Part shown: one piece after another, positions 26,490 through 35,299 of the stretch
How positions within the stretch are numbered: position 1 is the stretch's first letter
Layout: the number at the start of each line of letters is the position of its first letter
Source: Christiangramia sp.
GTDB lineage: Bacteria > Bacteroidota > Bacteroidia > Flavobacteriales > Flavobacteriaceae
DNA: 64,000 nucleotides
Direction of reading: 5' to 3'
NCBI RefSeq assembly: GCF_029937855.1
Contig: NZ_JAPYPC010000001.1
Location: forward strand, 9,275 to 73,274
Notes under the pieces: generated by a model
What the model saw: the letters and a program-made list of their open reading frames with translations, nothing else
What the model was told of the DNA's origin: nothing
The model's database searches: none
Position numbers and translations under genes: made by a program

Positions 26490-27593
26490 TTAATGATGTT
26501 CATGTTCCTCAACTGCCATCCCGATAAACAGGGCCGACAGAATCGTAAAAATAAACGCTTGAAGGAATGCTACTAACAATTCCAATACTGTTATAAATAA
26601 GGCAAAGGGAACGGAAACTCCGGCAATACCTGCATTTTCTAAAATAAATATCAATCCTATTAAACTCAGGATGATGATGTGTCCCGCGGTGATATTCGCA
26701 AATAAACGAATCATAAGTGCCGCAGGCTTAATAAGCAATCCTAATCCTTCCACGATTGCAAGGATAGGTTTTACCCAGGTTGGAATTCCTGGCATCCAAA
26801 AAGTGTGCTTATAAAAATCTTTATTCCCGTTAAAGATCATAATCAACATCGTGAAAAGACCTAAAGACACGGTAACTGCTATATTTCCTGTTACGTTAGC
26901 TGCACCAGGTAATAACCCCATTAAGTTTGTGATCCAAATAAAGAAGAATACCGTTAACAGAAAAGGCATAAACTTCATGTACTTTTTCTCGCCTATCTGA
27001 GGTAAAGCAATCTCGTCCCTTACAAAAAGAACCAGTGTTTCAAGTACATTGTTGAAACCTCTTGGCGCATGTTCATTTTTCTTGTGATGCCTTGCCAGAC
27101 CCACAGAGAAGAAAAGGATCATCAAGATCACCGTTAAGAACATGGCGGCAACATTTTTTGTAATCGAAAGATCCCATGGTTTAGATGCATTTAAAGGGTG
27201 GTGCTCCTCGTCAAATTCAATAGTTTCGGCACCCGCATCTAATTTGTAGATATCTTCATGCAAATTCACAAAGCGCATCCCGTCTTTTTCAACGATATGC
27301 TGACCTTCGGTATCATGATGAAATTCGCTAGACATAAAAGTTACAAGCTCACCATCGGTATAAAGAATTACAGGTAAAGGAAGAGTAACAGAACTGTCTC
27401 CTTCTCCAAAGAAATGCCATCCATGAGCATCACCAATATGGTGCATAATCATGTCGGTTGCGTTAAACTCTTCTTCAGCCTCCTGAAGTGACTTTTCCTC
27501 CTGCTCGTGTGCCTGAGCGAAAGAAAACATTGGGGAAATAGTAAATGCTATTGCAAAGTACAAGCTAATCACTAAAGATTTCCGTGCTGTCAT
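26490..27593 (-). CDS. atpB: F-type ATP synthase a subunit with long N-terminal periplasmic extension
   Basis: The 367-aa proton-channel subunit. The core (about 145-367) has the essential Arg296 in ALMIRLFANITAGH. Ahead of it stands a signal-peptide-like helix (1-26) and a periplasmic segment of some 115 residues rich in His and acidic residues (MIMHHIGDAHGWHFFG near 48-63, then HH pairs at 92-93 and 131-132). E. coli AtpB is about 271 aa and lacks this. I chose the ATG at 27593, because a -7 promoter element lies over the region of the ATG at 27638. This is the first gene of the core operon atpBEFHAG. Confidence 0.93.
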   Translation of the reverse strand: MTARKSLVISLYFAIAFTISPMFSFAQAHEQEEKSLQEAEEEFNATDMIMHHIGDAHGWHFFGEGDSSVTLPLPVILYTDGELVTFMSSEFHHDTEGQHIVEKDGMRFVNLHEDIYKLDAGAETIEFDEEHHPLNASKPWDLSITKNVAAMFLTVILMILFFSVGLARHHKKNEHAPRGFNNVLETLVLFVRDEIALPQIGEKKYMKFMPFLLTVFFFIWITNLMGLLPGAANVTGNIAVTVSLGLFTMLIMIFNGNKDFYKHTFWMPGIPTWVKPILAIVEGLGLLIKPAALMIRLFANITAGHIIILSLIGLIFILENAGIAGVSVPFALFITVLELLVAFLQAFIFTILSALFIGMAVEEHEHH

Positions 27594-27635
27594 AGTACCT
27601 GTTCTACTTAAAATTATGGGCTCTAAATTTCCGTG

Positions 27636-27643
27636 CAAAGGTA
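27636..27643 (-). promoter_or_regulatory. Predicted -7 element (TACCTTTG) for atpBEFHAG
   Basis: On the minus strand this reads TACCTTTG, an exact TAnnTTTG match, giving a leader of about 40 nt to the ATG at 27593. It provides an internal promoter for the core ATP synthase genes, apart from read-through from sprE-bactofilin-atpZ. The -33 TTG is not evident. Confidence 0.55.
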
Positions 27644-27727
27644 TACTTTTAATTTTTATCTGAAAGCCCGCCGTATAATTTTTTAAAGCTTTCAGAAAAT
27701 TTAACGATTTTACTGAAAGACAGTTTG

Positions 27728-28111
27728 TTATTTGGTATTTATGAGCTTTACTGCATAAACAGTTTCGAAAATCAGGAACAAAAAATAAGGTATAAAAAAA
27801 GCGATCATATCCTGAAATGGATTTGGTGCATCATTCAGCATCATGGGTAAAAGAAATAGTACCGCTGCCAGCATTTTTAATAGACTACAAGCCATAAATG
27901 CAAAGCCGGTTTTATCACCGAAAGATTTGTTAACATATACCAGGAAAAGATAAATAAGAAAAGTGGCGCTAATATGAAAGGCATATACGGCGACTACTGA
28001 ATAATAAAATGTTATTTCAAACACATAATTTACCAGTATAAATTGGATAGTAAACAGAAGGATTGAAAACGGAATAAAAGGTTTAAGAAATTGAATTAGT
28101 GTAATCTTCAT
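27728..28111 (-). CDS. Small four-helix membrane protein in the ATP synthase locus (DUF6168/AtpI-like)
   Basis: A 127-aa integral membrane protein with four hydrophobic helices (about 11-32, 36-60, 70-92 and 102-122). Its position between atpZ and atpB is where AtpI-type assembly helpers lie in other phyla, and it matches my recollection of a flavobacterial DUF6168 family, but I cannot verify that by search. It starts directly after the atpZ stop codon. Role in c-ring assembly or Mg2+ handling is inference from position. Confidence 0.7.
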   Translation of the reverse strand: MKITLIQFLKPFIPFSILLFTIQFILVNYVFEITFYYSVVAVYAFHISATFLIYLFLVYVNKSFGDKTGFAFMACSLLKMLAAVLFLLPMMLNDAPNPFQDMIAFFIPYFLFLIFETVYAVKLINTK

Positions 28112-28327
28112 TTATTCGTCTTCATTCAAATTTTTAACCGATCTATATACCTGGTAAAGCGCTATAAAAACTCCCAATAATGACAGGCAGATGGTGTAGG
28201 CAGAATATTTATTAGGAAATTGCTCATCGAGCCAGATACCAGCGAAGACACCGAGGGCGATAATAATTCCCATTTGAAAGGCAATATTAATTAAACCCAG
28301 GTATTTATTACGCTGATCTTTTTTCAT
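28112..28327 (-). CDS. atpZ: AtpZ/AtpI family protein
   Basis: A 71-aa protein with two membrane helices (about 11-30 and 41-60) and the family pattern LGVFAGIWLDEQFPNKYSAY. AtpZ/AtpI proteins assist F1Fo assembly or ion supply. I start at the ATG at 28327 (MKKDQRNKYL); the alternative at 28357 adds ten residues lying inside the bactofilin gene. The chosen start still overlaps the bactofilin stop by 20 bp, indicating coupling. Confidence 0.85.
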   Translation of the reverse strand: MKKDQRNKYLGLINIAFQMGIIIALGVFAGIWLDEQFPNKYSAYTICLSLLGVFIALYQVYRSVKNLNEDE

Positions 28328-28706
28328 TATTTTCCTTAAGTGGCTTAACCCCGGCATTCATTTCGCAGGTTGCATTAAATACAGCTCCTGGTTCCACGGC
28401 AAGTTTACCTGCAACAACTTCTCCTTCTATATTAGCCAGCGCCCTGAGCGTAAGTGTGCCTTTTACAAATAACTTTCCTTTAAAATTGCCCTCAATATCA
28501 GCATTTTCACATTCCAGAAGGCCATCTATCATTCCTCCCTCACTAATCACAACTTTTTCAGGTGTTTTTAAACTTCCTTCCAAAGTACCTTCAATCCTAA
28601 AACATCCTTTTCCTGAAATTTCTCCAGTGATAAGCGTGCCTGCGGCAATTCTATTTTGTCCGTTCTGTCCTGAACTTACTTTCGTTTTTTTGGTTTCGGA
28701 AAACAT
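28308..28706 (-). CDS. Bactofilin (polymer-forming cytoskeletal protein)
   Basis: A 132-aa bactofilin: a short disordered N-terminus, a right-handed beta-helix core (ITGEISGKGCFRIEGTLEGS, then VISEGGMIDGLLECENADIE) and a polar tail. Such proteins polymerise without nucleotides and scaffold cell-shape or envelope enzymes at the inner membrane. It lies 11 bp after sprE and overlaps atpZ, tying motility, scaffold and ATP-synthase genes into one strand-wise run. Confidence 0.88.
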   Translation of the reverse strand: MFSETKKTKVSSGQNGQNRIAAGTLITGEISGKGCFRIEGTLEGSLKTPEKVVISEGGMIDGLLECENADIEGNFKGKLFVKGTLTLRALANIEGEVVAGKLAVEPGAVFNATCEMNAGVKPLKENNEKRSA

Positions 28707-28717
28707 ACTTGTAGGGT

Positions 28718-31255
28718 TTAGTTATTGTCCGTGTAATTTCTTAAATTTTTCTTAATTTGTACAATTCTATAATTTTCTGCGGACATAACCATAGCTTCCC
28801 GGGCTATTTTGTAATTTTTATTATCCCGTAACAACTCCTGAAATCCTAAAGCTTTAGATTTAGACGATAATCCATGAACTACTACAAAGTTTTGCTCAAT
28901 ATCATATACATCTACCGAAACATTTAAATTCCTGTAGCCTAATTCTGATAAAGATTTTTCAATAGTTTCTTTTAATTGCATAGCTTCCTCCTTCTTTTCA
29001 CTATCTACAGGATAAATGAGTTTGAAGTTGTTTTGAAGACTATCAGTTACAAATTCGAGGGATTTTAATTCTGAAATTGTTTTATTAATAATATCCTGAG
29101 CTTTCTGAGCTTCTTTGGATTGAGGATAAGTTACTGCCACATAATTAAGTGCCTTTTCATAGGCATCTACTCCCATAAGTCGGGCAGTGGCACGCGCTTT
29201 TAAAAGATCAAATTTCGGAACTATAGGATCCCCAGTGAACTGGGAGACATATTGATTTGATTTTTGGATCACCTCTTCATACTGCTCATCTTCATACTTC
29301 CTAAACAATTCATTGTACAAAACTTCCGGGGCATTTTCGTCCCTTTGAAGACTTTCAGGATTTCTTATAAAAGCGGCATATCTGGAGTCTGAATAATTCT
29401 GCAGAATATCATTCCTTATTTCCTCCTGAGCATTCAATCTTCCCTGAGCCCCGTATATTTTATACAGGTTATATTTAGCAGGCAGAATCAATCGTTCCTC
29501 AGGTTCGTTTTTCAGTAAAAATTCGAGTCGTTCTGCCGCCAAGTCATACTCTCCATAATTTTCATTATAAATAACGCCTAATTGATAATATGCCAAATTT
29601 TGCTGAGTTGCCAGGCTGTCTAAAATAGAACGGTCTCCAGGGATCTGACTTACATAGGTCATGGGATCGTAAAGCGGATCGTTATCCAGGTTAATATCCA
29701 CCAGGCGTTCCTGGGCATTGATAGAACTTTGATTTAAAGCTGAAGATCCCCATCTCCAATTATCTACAAGTTCCCTGTTTCCCCATACCCGCATAAATTC
29801 CTGTGCGCCTTTTGAAACCCGGATAGGATTATAGAAATAAAACGTATTGCCGGCATTTGGTCCTGCCGGTGGAACGCTTGCCGATGGGAAATTATTGGAG
29901 GCGCCAATGCTGGCGGTATAAACCGGAAGTTCTCCCGCTTCAATATCTTTTATAGCCTGTGTCCTTAAATCGTCAGTATATTTAGTGAAATACGCGATAC
30001 GTTCCTCTTCAGAAAGTTGTGCTAGCCTTAAAATACTATCGGTTTCCTCTGCAATTTGCTCATATTTTATAACGTCATCAAGATTGCTTCTCTTTCTTTT
30101 GATAGTTCTGAATTCCAGCAATTCCGGAGACATATAGGTTAAAGTACTATCATAATATTTTCCGGCATCCTGATACCTCGCCCTATCGAAATTAATATTG
30201 GCAAGGATCTCGTAATTAATAGATTTCAGATAGATATCACTCGAAGGAGCTCTTAAGGATTTATTATAATATTCCAATGCTGTTTCCGTGGAATCCAGCC
30301 TGCTATAATATTCCCCAAGCTGAAAATATATTTTATCCAAATATGGCCTGTTTTCCCGATCTTCTTCCAGTTCAGTTAAAAGCTCCAATAGATATTGCTC
30401 ATTCCCTGAATTAAAATCGAAATTCCTGGCTTTTTGAACCTGGGCATTTACGTAATAAATTCGGGGAGATTTTCGATGAAGCTCAATCACCTCATCAAAG
30501 GCCGCGTTTGCGGTAGCAGTTTCACCAAGACGATTGTGCAGCTGACCAAGAATATAAAAATACCGGCCTTTTTCAGCATTCTTATTCGTAAAATCGGCCG
30601 CATTATATAAAGGCGCCACTGCGCTATCTATATGCTTTAAGTTAATATAGGCCTGAGCGATACTTGCACTGGCATCAGCTAAATCCTGATCGTTAAGCCG
30701 ATCTGAATCCAGTATCTTTTTAAGGTTCTTTATCGCCAGCCTTTCATTACCGATCCTGATATTCGTCTTTTCGCGCCAGATCCTTGCATGATTTATATTG
30801 TCACTTGCGGGATATCGGTAAAGGATATAATTAAAAGCATCTAAAGCGGGAACAAATCTTTGATCAAAATATCTCGCTTTTCCTAAAAGCAGGTAAGCTT
30901 CATCCATTTGAGGATTTCGCTCCTTGCCACTAATCTGCATGGAATGTTTCTGAATTGCCTTCACAGCTTTTTCCTCTGCCCTGCCAAAATTCTGATTTCT
31001 TACGCTATCCGGAAGTAAAATTTTCTCATCAACCGCAAGTCTTTCAACGGGAAGAATATCCCAATAATTATCTGCATAATTCTGATTGATTTCCTCCCTA
31101 CCCTGTTCCAGCGCGATTTCGCCGTTGTATAGTGTATTATATTCCGCAGTAACCGCGTGATAATTTCGATTAATAAAGCTGTCTTTCTTTCTGGAACAGC
31201 TAAAAATGGCCGCAGAAAGCAGAAGAAATAAAAAATATCGGGTAAACGTATTCAA
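28718..31255 (-). CDS. sprE: TPR lipoprotein SprE/PorW of gliding motility and type IX secretion
   Basis: An 845-aa lipoprotein with lipobox IFSC (Cys20) and many TPR-like helical hairpins (AYLLLGKARYFDQRFVPALD, KGRYFYILGQLHNRLGETAT, LDKIYFQLGEYYSRLDSTET). Architecture, length and N-terminal sequence fit SprE of Flavobacterium / PorW of Porphyromonas, needed for type IX secretion and gliding. The C-terminal 150 residues are less repetitive. The T9SS core genes themselves are not in this window. The assignment is from family recall; the TPR lipoprotein part is directly visible. Confidence 0.82.
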   Translation of the reverse strand: MNTFTRYFLFLLLSAAIFSCSRKKDSFINRNYHAVTAEYNTLYNGEIALEQGREEINQNYADNYWDILPVERLAVDEKILLPDSVRNQNFGRAEEKAVKAIQKHSMQISGKERNPQMDEAYLLLGKARYFDQRFVPALDAFNYILYRYPASDNINHARIWREKTNIRIGNERLAIKNLKKILDSDRLNDQDLADASASIAQAYINLKHIDSAVAPLYNAADFTNKNAEKGRYFYILGQLHNRLGETATANAAFDEVIELHRKSPRIYYVNAQVQKARNFDFNSGNEQYLLELLTELEEDRENRPYLDKIYFQLGEYYSRLDSTETALEYYNKSLRAPSSDIYLKSINYEILANINFDRARYQDAGKYYDSTLTYMSPELLEFRTIKRKRSNLDDVIKYEQIAEETDSILRLAQLSEEERIAYFTKYTDDLRTQAIKDIEAGELPVYTASIGASNNFPSASVPPAGPNAGNTFYFYNPIRVSKGAQEFMRVWGNRELVDNWRWGSSALNQSSINAQERLVDINLDNDPLYDPMTYVSQIPGDRSILDSLATQQNLAYYQLGVIYNENYGEYDLAAERLEFLLKNEPEERLILPAKYNLYKIYGAQGRLNAQEEIRNDILQNYSDSRYAAFIRNPESLQRDENAPEVLYNELFRKYEDEQYEEVIQKSNQYVSQFTGDPIVPKFDLLKARATARLMGVDAYEKALNYVAVTYPQSKEAQKAQDIINKTISELKSLEFVTDSLQNNFKLIYPVDSEKKEEAMQLKETIEKSLSELGYRNLNVSVDVYDIEQNFVVVHGLSSKSKALGFQELLRDNKNYKIAREAMVMSAENYRIVQIKKNLRNYTDNN

Positions 31256-31349
31256 AATGAACCAATTCTGGGTATCATGAATAACTTTGATACAACTAGT
31301 TTAGTATGTAAAAGTAAACTTCTTTTTCTAAAGTCCAATAAGCGACGGT

Positions 31350-32063
31350 TTAGCCTTCGGCTATTTCTTTTGAAAAGTATGCTTCCAGCTCATTTAAAGT
31401 AGCTTCTGAAGTTTCCATATCGCGAACAATTATTCCTTTATCCAACACTACTATACGCTCGCAAACTTCTGTCACATGAATGAGATCGTGACTGGAAATA
31501 AGCACCGTAGTACCTGTGGTTTTGGAAAGCTCCTTCAGCAGTTTTTTAAGTCTGATCTGGGTTGTAGGATCCAGGTTTGCAAAGGGTTCATCAAGTATCA
31601 CAACTTCAGGATCACCAATTAAAGCAGCGACTATTCCAACTTTTTTCTGATTTCCTTTAGAAAGATCCCTTAAATACTTTTTTCTACCGATGATCTCTCC
31701 GTTAAAAAGATCATCAAATTGAGTGAGAAAAGTATCGATATCAGCTTTATTCCTGTTTCTAAGATCACCGATAAAATAAAAATATTCTTCTGGTGTAAGA
31801 TATCCTATCAAAAAACTTTCATCAATAAACGAAGATGTAAAAGGTTTCCAATCTTCACTCTGACTAACCGTTATCTCATTATTAAAAATATTTCCTGTAG
31901 TTGGCTCGATTAGATCTAATAACAAACTGAAAAATGTCGTTTTCCCTGCTCCATTATTGCCTACCAGGCCAAAATTCTGTCCTGAAGGAATATCCAGATG
32001 TTCAATATCCAACACCTTAGTGCCGTTATATATTTTTGAAAGATTTGTAGCTGTTATCATCAT
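31350..32063 (-). CDS. ABC transporter ATP-binding protein
   Basis: A 237-aa ABC ATPase: Walker A GNNGAGKTT near 35-43, signature DLSKGNQKK, Walker B VVILDEPFANLD and an H-loop in LISSHDL. The sequence resembles ATPases of the exporter type that pair with large DUF5687 permeases. It follows its permease gene by 7 bp. The substrate is not identifiable. MMIT at the start offers two adjacent ATGs; either is possible. Confidence 0.92.
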   Translation of the reverse strand: MMITATNLSKIYNGTKVLDIEHLDIPSGQNFGLVGNNGAGKTTFFSLLLDLIEPTTGNIFNNEITVSQSEDWKPFTSSFIDESFLIGYLTPEEYFYFIGDLRNRNKADIDTFLTQFDDLFNGEIIGRKKYLRDLSKGNQKKVGIVAALIGDPEVVILDEPFANLDPTTQIRLKKLLKELSKTTGTTVLISSHDLIHVTEVCERIVVLDKGIIVRDMETSEATLNELEAYFSKEIAEG

Positions 32064-32070
32064 AAAGTTT

Positions 32071-33555
32071 TTAATCGCCCTTTTGTTTAAATCCCTGAAT
32101 TGTCACATATTTTCTCTGGCGGTATCGCTGTGCCAAAAAAGTAAGTATTGCCGGCTTTAAAATTAATCCAATGATACCAAGTGCGCAAAGCACGCCAATT
32201 GCTGCTTCGTAATTCACAAACTTATTGATAAACCAAAAGATAAGAATGGGAAATATTAATAAGGGGAGGCTTACCAGCCATTGAGTTGCTCCCGTTCCCT
32301 GGTAATTCATAAACGGACTTTTATCCAGGTCTATCGCTTTTTTATTAAAAGAACCGGCGAATATTAGTAAGGGAATATTAACTCCTATATTATAAATGGC
32401 ACAGGTGATATTAAGTAATAGAATATTCCAACCAAAATATACATAAGGTGTCGTTAAAACTCCCAACACAACTACGCTAAAGGTGATTAAAGCCATCTTT
32501 GATGCGAGATATTGTTTCATTGGTATATTCTGAGCCATGATCATAGGATAGTATGATGCATCCCAGGAAGGCACAAACTGACCAAAGTTGATCATAAAGA
32601 TACCCGTCATAAATATGCCGACAAAAACAAAAAAAGAAGGCATACCCTGATAAGTTTCATTGGGGTAAAAAATTAGACCGTAACTCAATAATATTAGCGA
32701 CAGGTAAATAGTAGTTTTAGGCCTTTTATTTCGCCAGATAAGTTTAAGATCCTGCTGAAGGAACGGCGCTATGCTACCAAATTTCCTGGTCCAGCCAAAC
32801 TCTTTGGTATTGGTTTTAGTAGTCTTGCCTTTTAAACCAGCATCCAGATAAAATTTTCCGGATAAATTTTGAAGGTTCCATAGATAAAGCGCCACCAAAA
32901 TAATCACCGGCACGAAGGCTAAATATGGATTTAAATACACGTAATCATATAATCTTCCAAAATACAGGCCTACCTGAAATATTTCAAGGTAATCCAATAA
33001 AGCAAGAGCCAAACCAAGAATGATAACAGGTATAAGTGCTTTTAAATTTTCAGTAAAACGCTTCTTTATAATAAAATTGAGATAGTTAATACAAAGTGTG
33101 GTCGCGAACATGGCAACCATCCATCCGGCCATATTTGTGGTTGGATAGGCCTCTTTTATGATGCAAAAAAGTCCGAAAGGAATAATTAGCAGGAGTGGTA
33201 AAAAGTTATAAAATGAATAAAGTGATTTTAAAAGTATAAAATTCACCACTTTCGATTTTTTGATGGGAAGGATCATCAAAGGCTTGATATCCATCACAGG
33301 TAAGGTTTGTAACAAGAACCTGAAAAGCAATTCAAAAGAAAAATAGGTGAGCGCAAAACCATTCACCACTTTTAAGGGATCGGCTTCAGGGTACAGCTCC
33401 TTTAGCAAAGGAAAAAGGGCAATTCCCAGGGTAAGGAACATGGCGGAGAAATACAGGGCAAGAAAAGCCATCAGGATTTTCAGCCCTAGACTTTTCCCAA
33501 AACTGGCAGATCTGAAAAAAGATTTCCACTCCAGCCAGACGAATTTCTTAAACAT
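32071..33555 (-). CDS. DUF5687-type ABC transporter permease
   Basis: A 494-aa integral membrane protein with about 12 hydrophobic helices. N-terminal FKKFVWLEWKSFFRSASFGK is an amphipathic elbow helix common in ABC-2-type permeases, and the overall pattern matches the Bacteroidota DUF5687 family. It is followed at once by an ABC ATPase, so the pair probably forms an exporter. Substrate unknown. Confidence 0.82.
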   Translation of the reverse strand: MFKKFVWLEWKSFFRSASFGKSLGLKILMAFLALYFSAMFLTLGIALFPLLKELYPEADPLKVVNGFALTYFSFELLFRFLLQTLPVMDIKPLMILPIKKSKVVNFILLKSLYSFYNFLPLLLIIPFGLFCIIKEAYPTTNMAGWMVAMFATTLCINYLNFIIKKRFTENLKALIPVIILGLALALLDYLEIFQVGLYFGRLYDYVYLNPYLAFVPVIILVALYLWNLQNLSGKFYLDAGLKGKTTKTNTKEFGWTRKFGSIAPFLQQDLKLIWRNKRPKTTIYLSLILLSYGLIFYPNETYQGMPSFFVFVGIFMTGIFMINFGQFVPSWDASYYPMIMAQNIPMKQYLASKMALITFSVVVLGVLTTPYVYFGWNILLLNITCAIYNIGVNIPLLIFAGSFNKKAIDLDKSPFMNYQGTGATQWLVSLPLLIFPILIFWFINKFVNYEAAIGVLCALGIIGLILKPAILTFLAQRYRQRKYVTIQGFKQKGD

Positions 33556-33626
33556 AAAAATCGTTATTTATTCAATTGGTAGAGAAATTTAAACTTTTGT
33601 TACATTTCTAAAACCACCATACTTTG

Positions 33627-33634
33627 TATTTTTG
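33627..33634 (+). promoter_or_regulatory. Predicted -7 element (TATTTTTG) for the PaaE-like reductase
   Basis: An exact TAnnTTTG match about 17 nt upstream of the ATG at 33652. A -33 TTG at standard spacing is not evident. Confidence 0.55.
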
Positions 33635-33651
33635 CGCACAAATACAAAACA

Positions 33652-34701
33652 ATGAGTCAGTTTTATCCGCTAAAATTAAAGGAAATAATTCGCGAAACAC
33701 CCCAGGCGGTAAGTTTATCTTTCGAGATACCTCAAAACTTAACAGAAACATTTAGTTTTTCTGCCGGACAATATATCACCATTAAAACTAAAATTGAGGG
33801 CGAAGAGGTAAGAAGGGCCTATTCTTTATGTTCTGCACCAAATTCTGAAGATTTTAAAGTAACGGTAAAAGAAGTAGAAGGCGGAAAATTTTCAGTGATA
33901 GCCAATAATAAATTAAGTGCAGGCGATGTGCTGGAAGTTCATCCGCCTGAAGGCAAATTTATATTCCAACCCGGAGAGGGGCAAAAGAATTATGCTGCAT
34001 TTGCTGCGGGAAGCGGAATCACTCCTATTCTTTCTATCATAAAAACAGTTCTGCGCGATGAGCCTCATAGTAGATTTGTTCTTACCTACGGAAATAAATC
34101 TGTAGATGATACCATTTTTTTTAAAGAATTGCTAGGCTTACAATCTCAGTTTCCAGACAGATTGTTCGTAGAATTCGTATACAGTAGAACCCGGGAAGAA
34201 AATTCGCATTTTGGCCGTATAGAAACAAGCACGGTGAACTATGTGGTAAAAAATAAATTCAAAAATCACCCTTTTGATAAGTTCTATTTATGCGGACCAG
34301 AACAAATGATCAATCATGTTTCGGAAGTGCTTCAGGCAAATGGGGTAAGTGAAGATCAAATACTGTTTGAGCTTTTTACAACTACTGCTGAAGAAAAAGA
34401 AATCCAGGGGGATACTGACGGTCAAACCGCGGTAACTATTACTGTGGATGACGAGGAATTTTCATTCTCTATGGATAGATCTGCAGTAGTGCTCGATATT
34501 GCGCTGGAAAATGATATTGATGTCCCTTATTCCTGTCAGGGAGGGATTTGCAGCAGTTGCATGGCTAGAATAACGGAAGGAAAAGCCGAAATGAGCAAAA
34601 ACCAGATCTTAACAGATGAGGAAATTGAAGAAGGTTTTGTGCTCACCTGTCAGGCACATCCAACCACTCCAATTTTAAAGGTGGATTTTGATGATGTTTA
34701 A
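33652..34701 (+). CDS. PaaE-like ferredoxin reductase (FAD, NAD(P)H, 2Fe-2S)
   Basis: A 349-aa soluble oxidoreductase with three modules in order: FAD domain with the RxYS motif (RRAYSLCSAP, about 54-63), NAD(P)-binding domain with GSGITPILSI, and a C-terminal plant-type 2Fe-2S ferredoxin with ligands Cys295, Cys300, Cys303 and Cys333. This order is that of PaaE and HCP/flavohemoprotein reductases. No phenylacetyl-CoA epoxidase subunits (paaABCD) lie nearby, so in this genome it may serve another partner, for example a desaturase or monooxygenase. The name PaaE should therefore be taken as family only. Confidence 0.88.
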   Translation: MSQFYPLKLKEIIRETPQAVSLSFEIPQNLTETFSFSAGQYITIKTKIEGEEVRRAYSLCSAPNSEDFKVTVKEVEGGKFSVIANNKLSAGDVLEVHPPEGKFIFQPGEGQKNYAAFAAGSGITPILSIIKTVLRDEPHSRFVLTYGNKSVDDTIFFKELLGLQSQFPDRLFVEFVYSRTREENSHFGRIETSTVNYVVKNKFKNHPFDKFYLCGPEQMINHVSEVLQANGVSEDQILFELFTTTAEEKEIQGDTDGQTAVTITVDDEEFSFSMDRSAVVLDIALENDIDVPYSCQGGICSSCMARITEGKAEMSKNQILTDEEIEEGFVLTCQAHPTTPILKVDFDDV

Positions 34702-34974
34702 CTGGTAGCTTTAAAAATTTTATGAAGCCTGGACTTTCTTTTTTGGCAATTCAAAAAAGAAAAACATTTTAATGTATATCCATTTCCTTTCCTAGAAGCT
34801 TTTTTCGTCACCCTGAGACCCATGATAAAAATTATCTAGTGTAGGAAATTGACATATTTTATGAAGATACTTGTTCATTTTTTCCATTGATGAAAAATTC
34901 TGCATTCCTCTCCCTTTGGTCGTCAGATGCATTCAAAATCTAGGCTAACGAAACTCTATCTAAATTTATCGTTC

Positions 34975-35060
34975 AGCACCTAAATTTTAGGAACTCGCTA
35001 TTGAGATTTGTTTTTATAGAAAATGTGTACAGCTCAAACAGCCTAAAATTTTACGGTGCT
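34975..35060. repeat. Imperfect inverted repeat, about 50-nt loop
   Basis: AGCACCTAAATTTTAGG (34975-34991) is nearly the reverse complement of CCTAAAATTTTACGGTGCT (35042-35060), with a two-base insertion. The arms could pair in RNA or mark the ends of a small lost element. Confidence 0.45.
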
Positions 35061-35157
35061 TACACTTCAAATTTTACGATATATTTTCGATAGGCCGGGA
35101 AAAATGGAGGCTCTTAAAATTAAGTATTTAACCTTATAATTAATAATTTCAGAAATA

Positions 35158-35239
35158 CGTCAATGGTAACTTGTTTCAGGGTCTCAATATAGCACTGATT
35201 TATATCAAAATGAGATTCTGAAACAAGTTCAGAATGACG
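35158..35239. repeat. Two 29-nt repeat elements in inverted orientation
   Basis: Arms 35158-35186 and 35211-35239 match as reverse complements at 23 of 29 positions across a 24-nt loop. The right unit is itself a hairpin, ATTCTGAA/TTCAGAAT around ACAAG, and ends GAATGACG. The right unit shares its first eight bases and its GAATGACG end with the copy at 22499-22527. This is REP-like organisation. Confidence 0.65.
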
Positions 35240-35299
35240 TCATTTTTCGGTTTAGGAAACTTTATGGACAAACAAAAAATTCTATAACAGGATAGGTAC

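Larger units (their letters stand above)
34702..35299. other. 598-bp convergent intergenic region with inverted repeats
   Basis: This is the only gap over 300 bp. It lies between the ends of two convergent genes. From left: an AT-rich hairpin TTTCTTTTTTG/CAAAAAAGAAA (34735-34762) that may end the reductase transcript; a fragment CGTCACCCTGAGACCC at 34806-34821 resembling the 29-nt repeat; an imperfect long-range inverted repeat (34975-34991 with 35042-35060); and a pair of 29-nt elements facing each other (35158-35239). No ORF with convincing coding character is visible. Confidence 0.7.

Noticed and set aside
34800-34950. Possible small minus-strand peptide of about 46 codons in the long gap (starting MHLTTKGRGM)
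   Set aside because: No promoter element, no recognised relative, and it crosses the repeat fragment at 34806-34821. It could be a remnant but cannot be supported.
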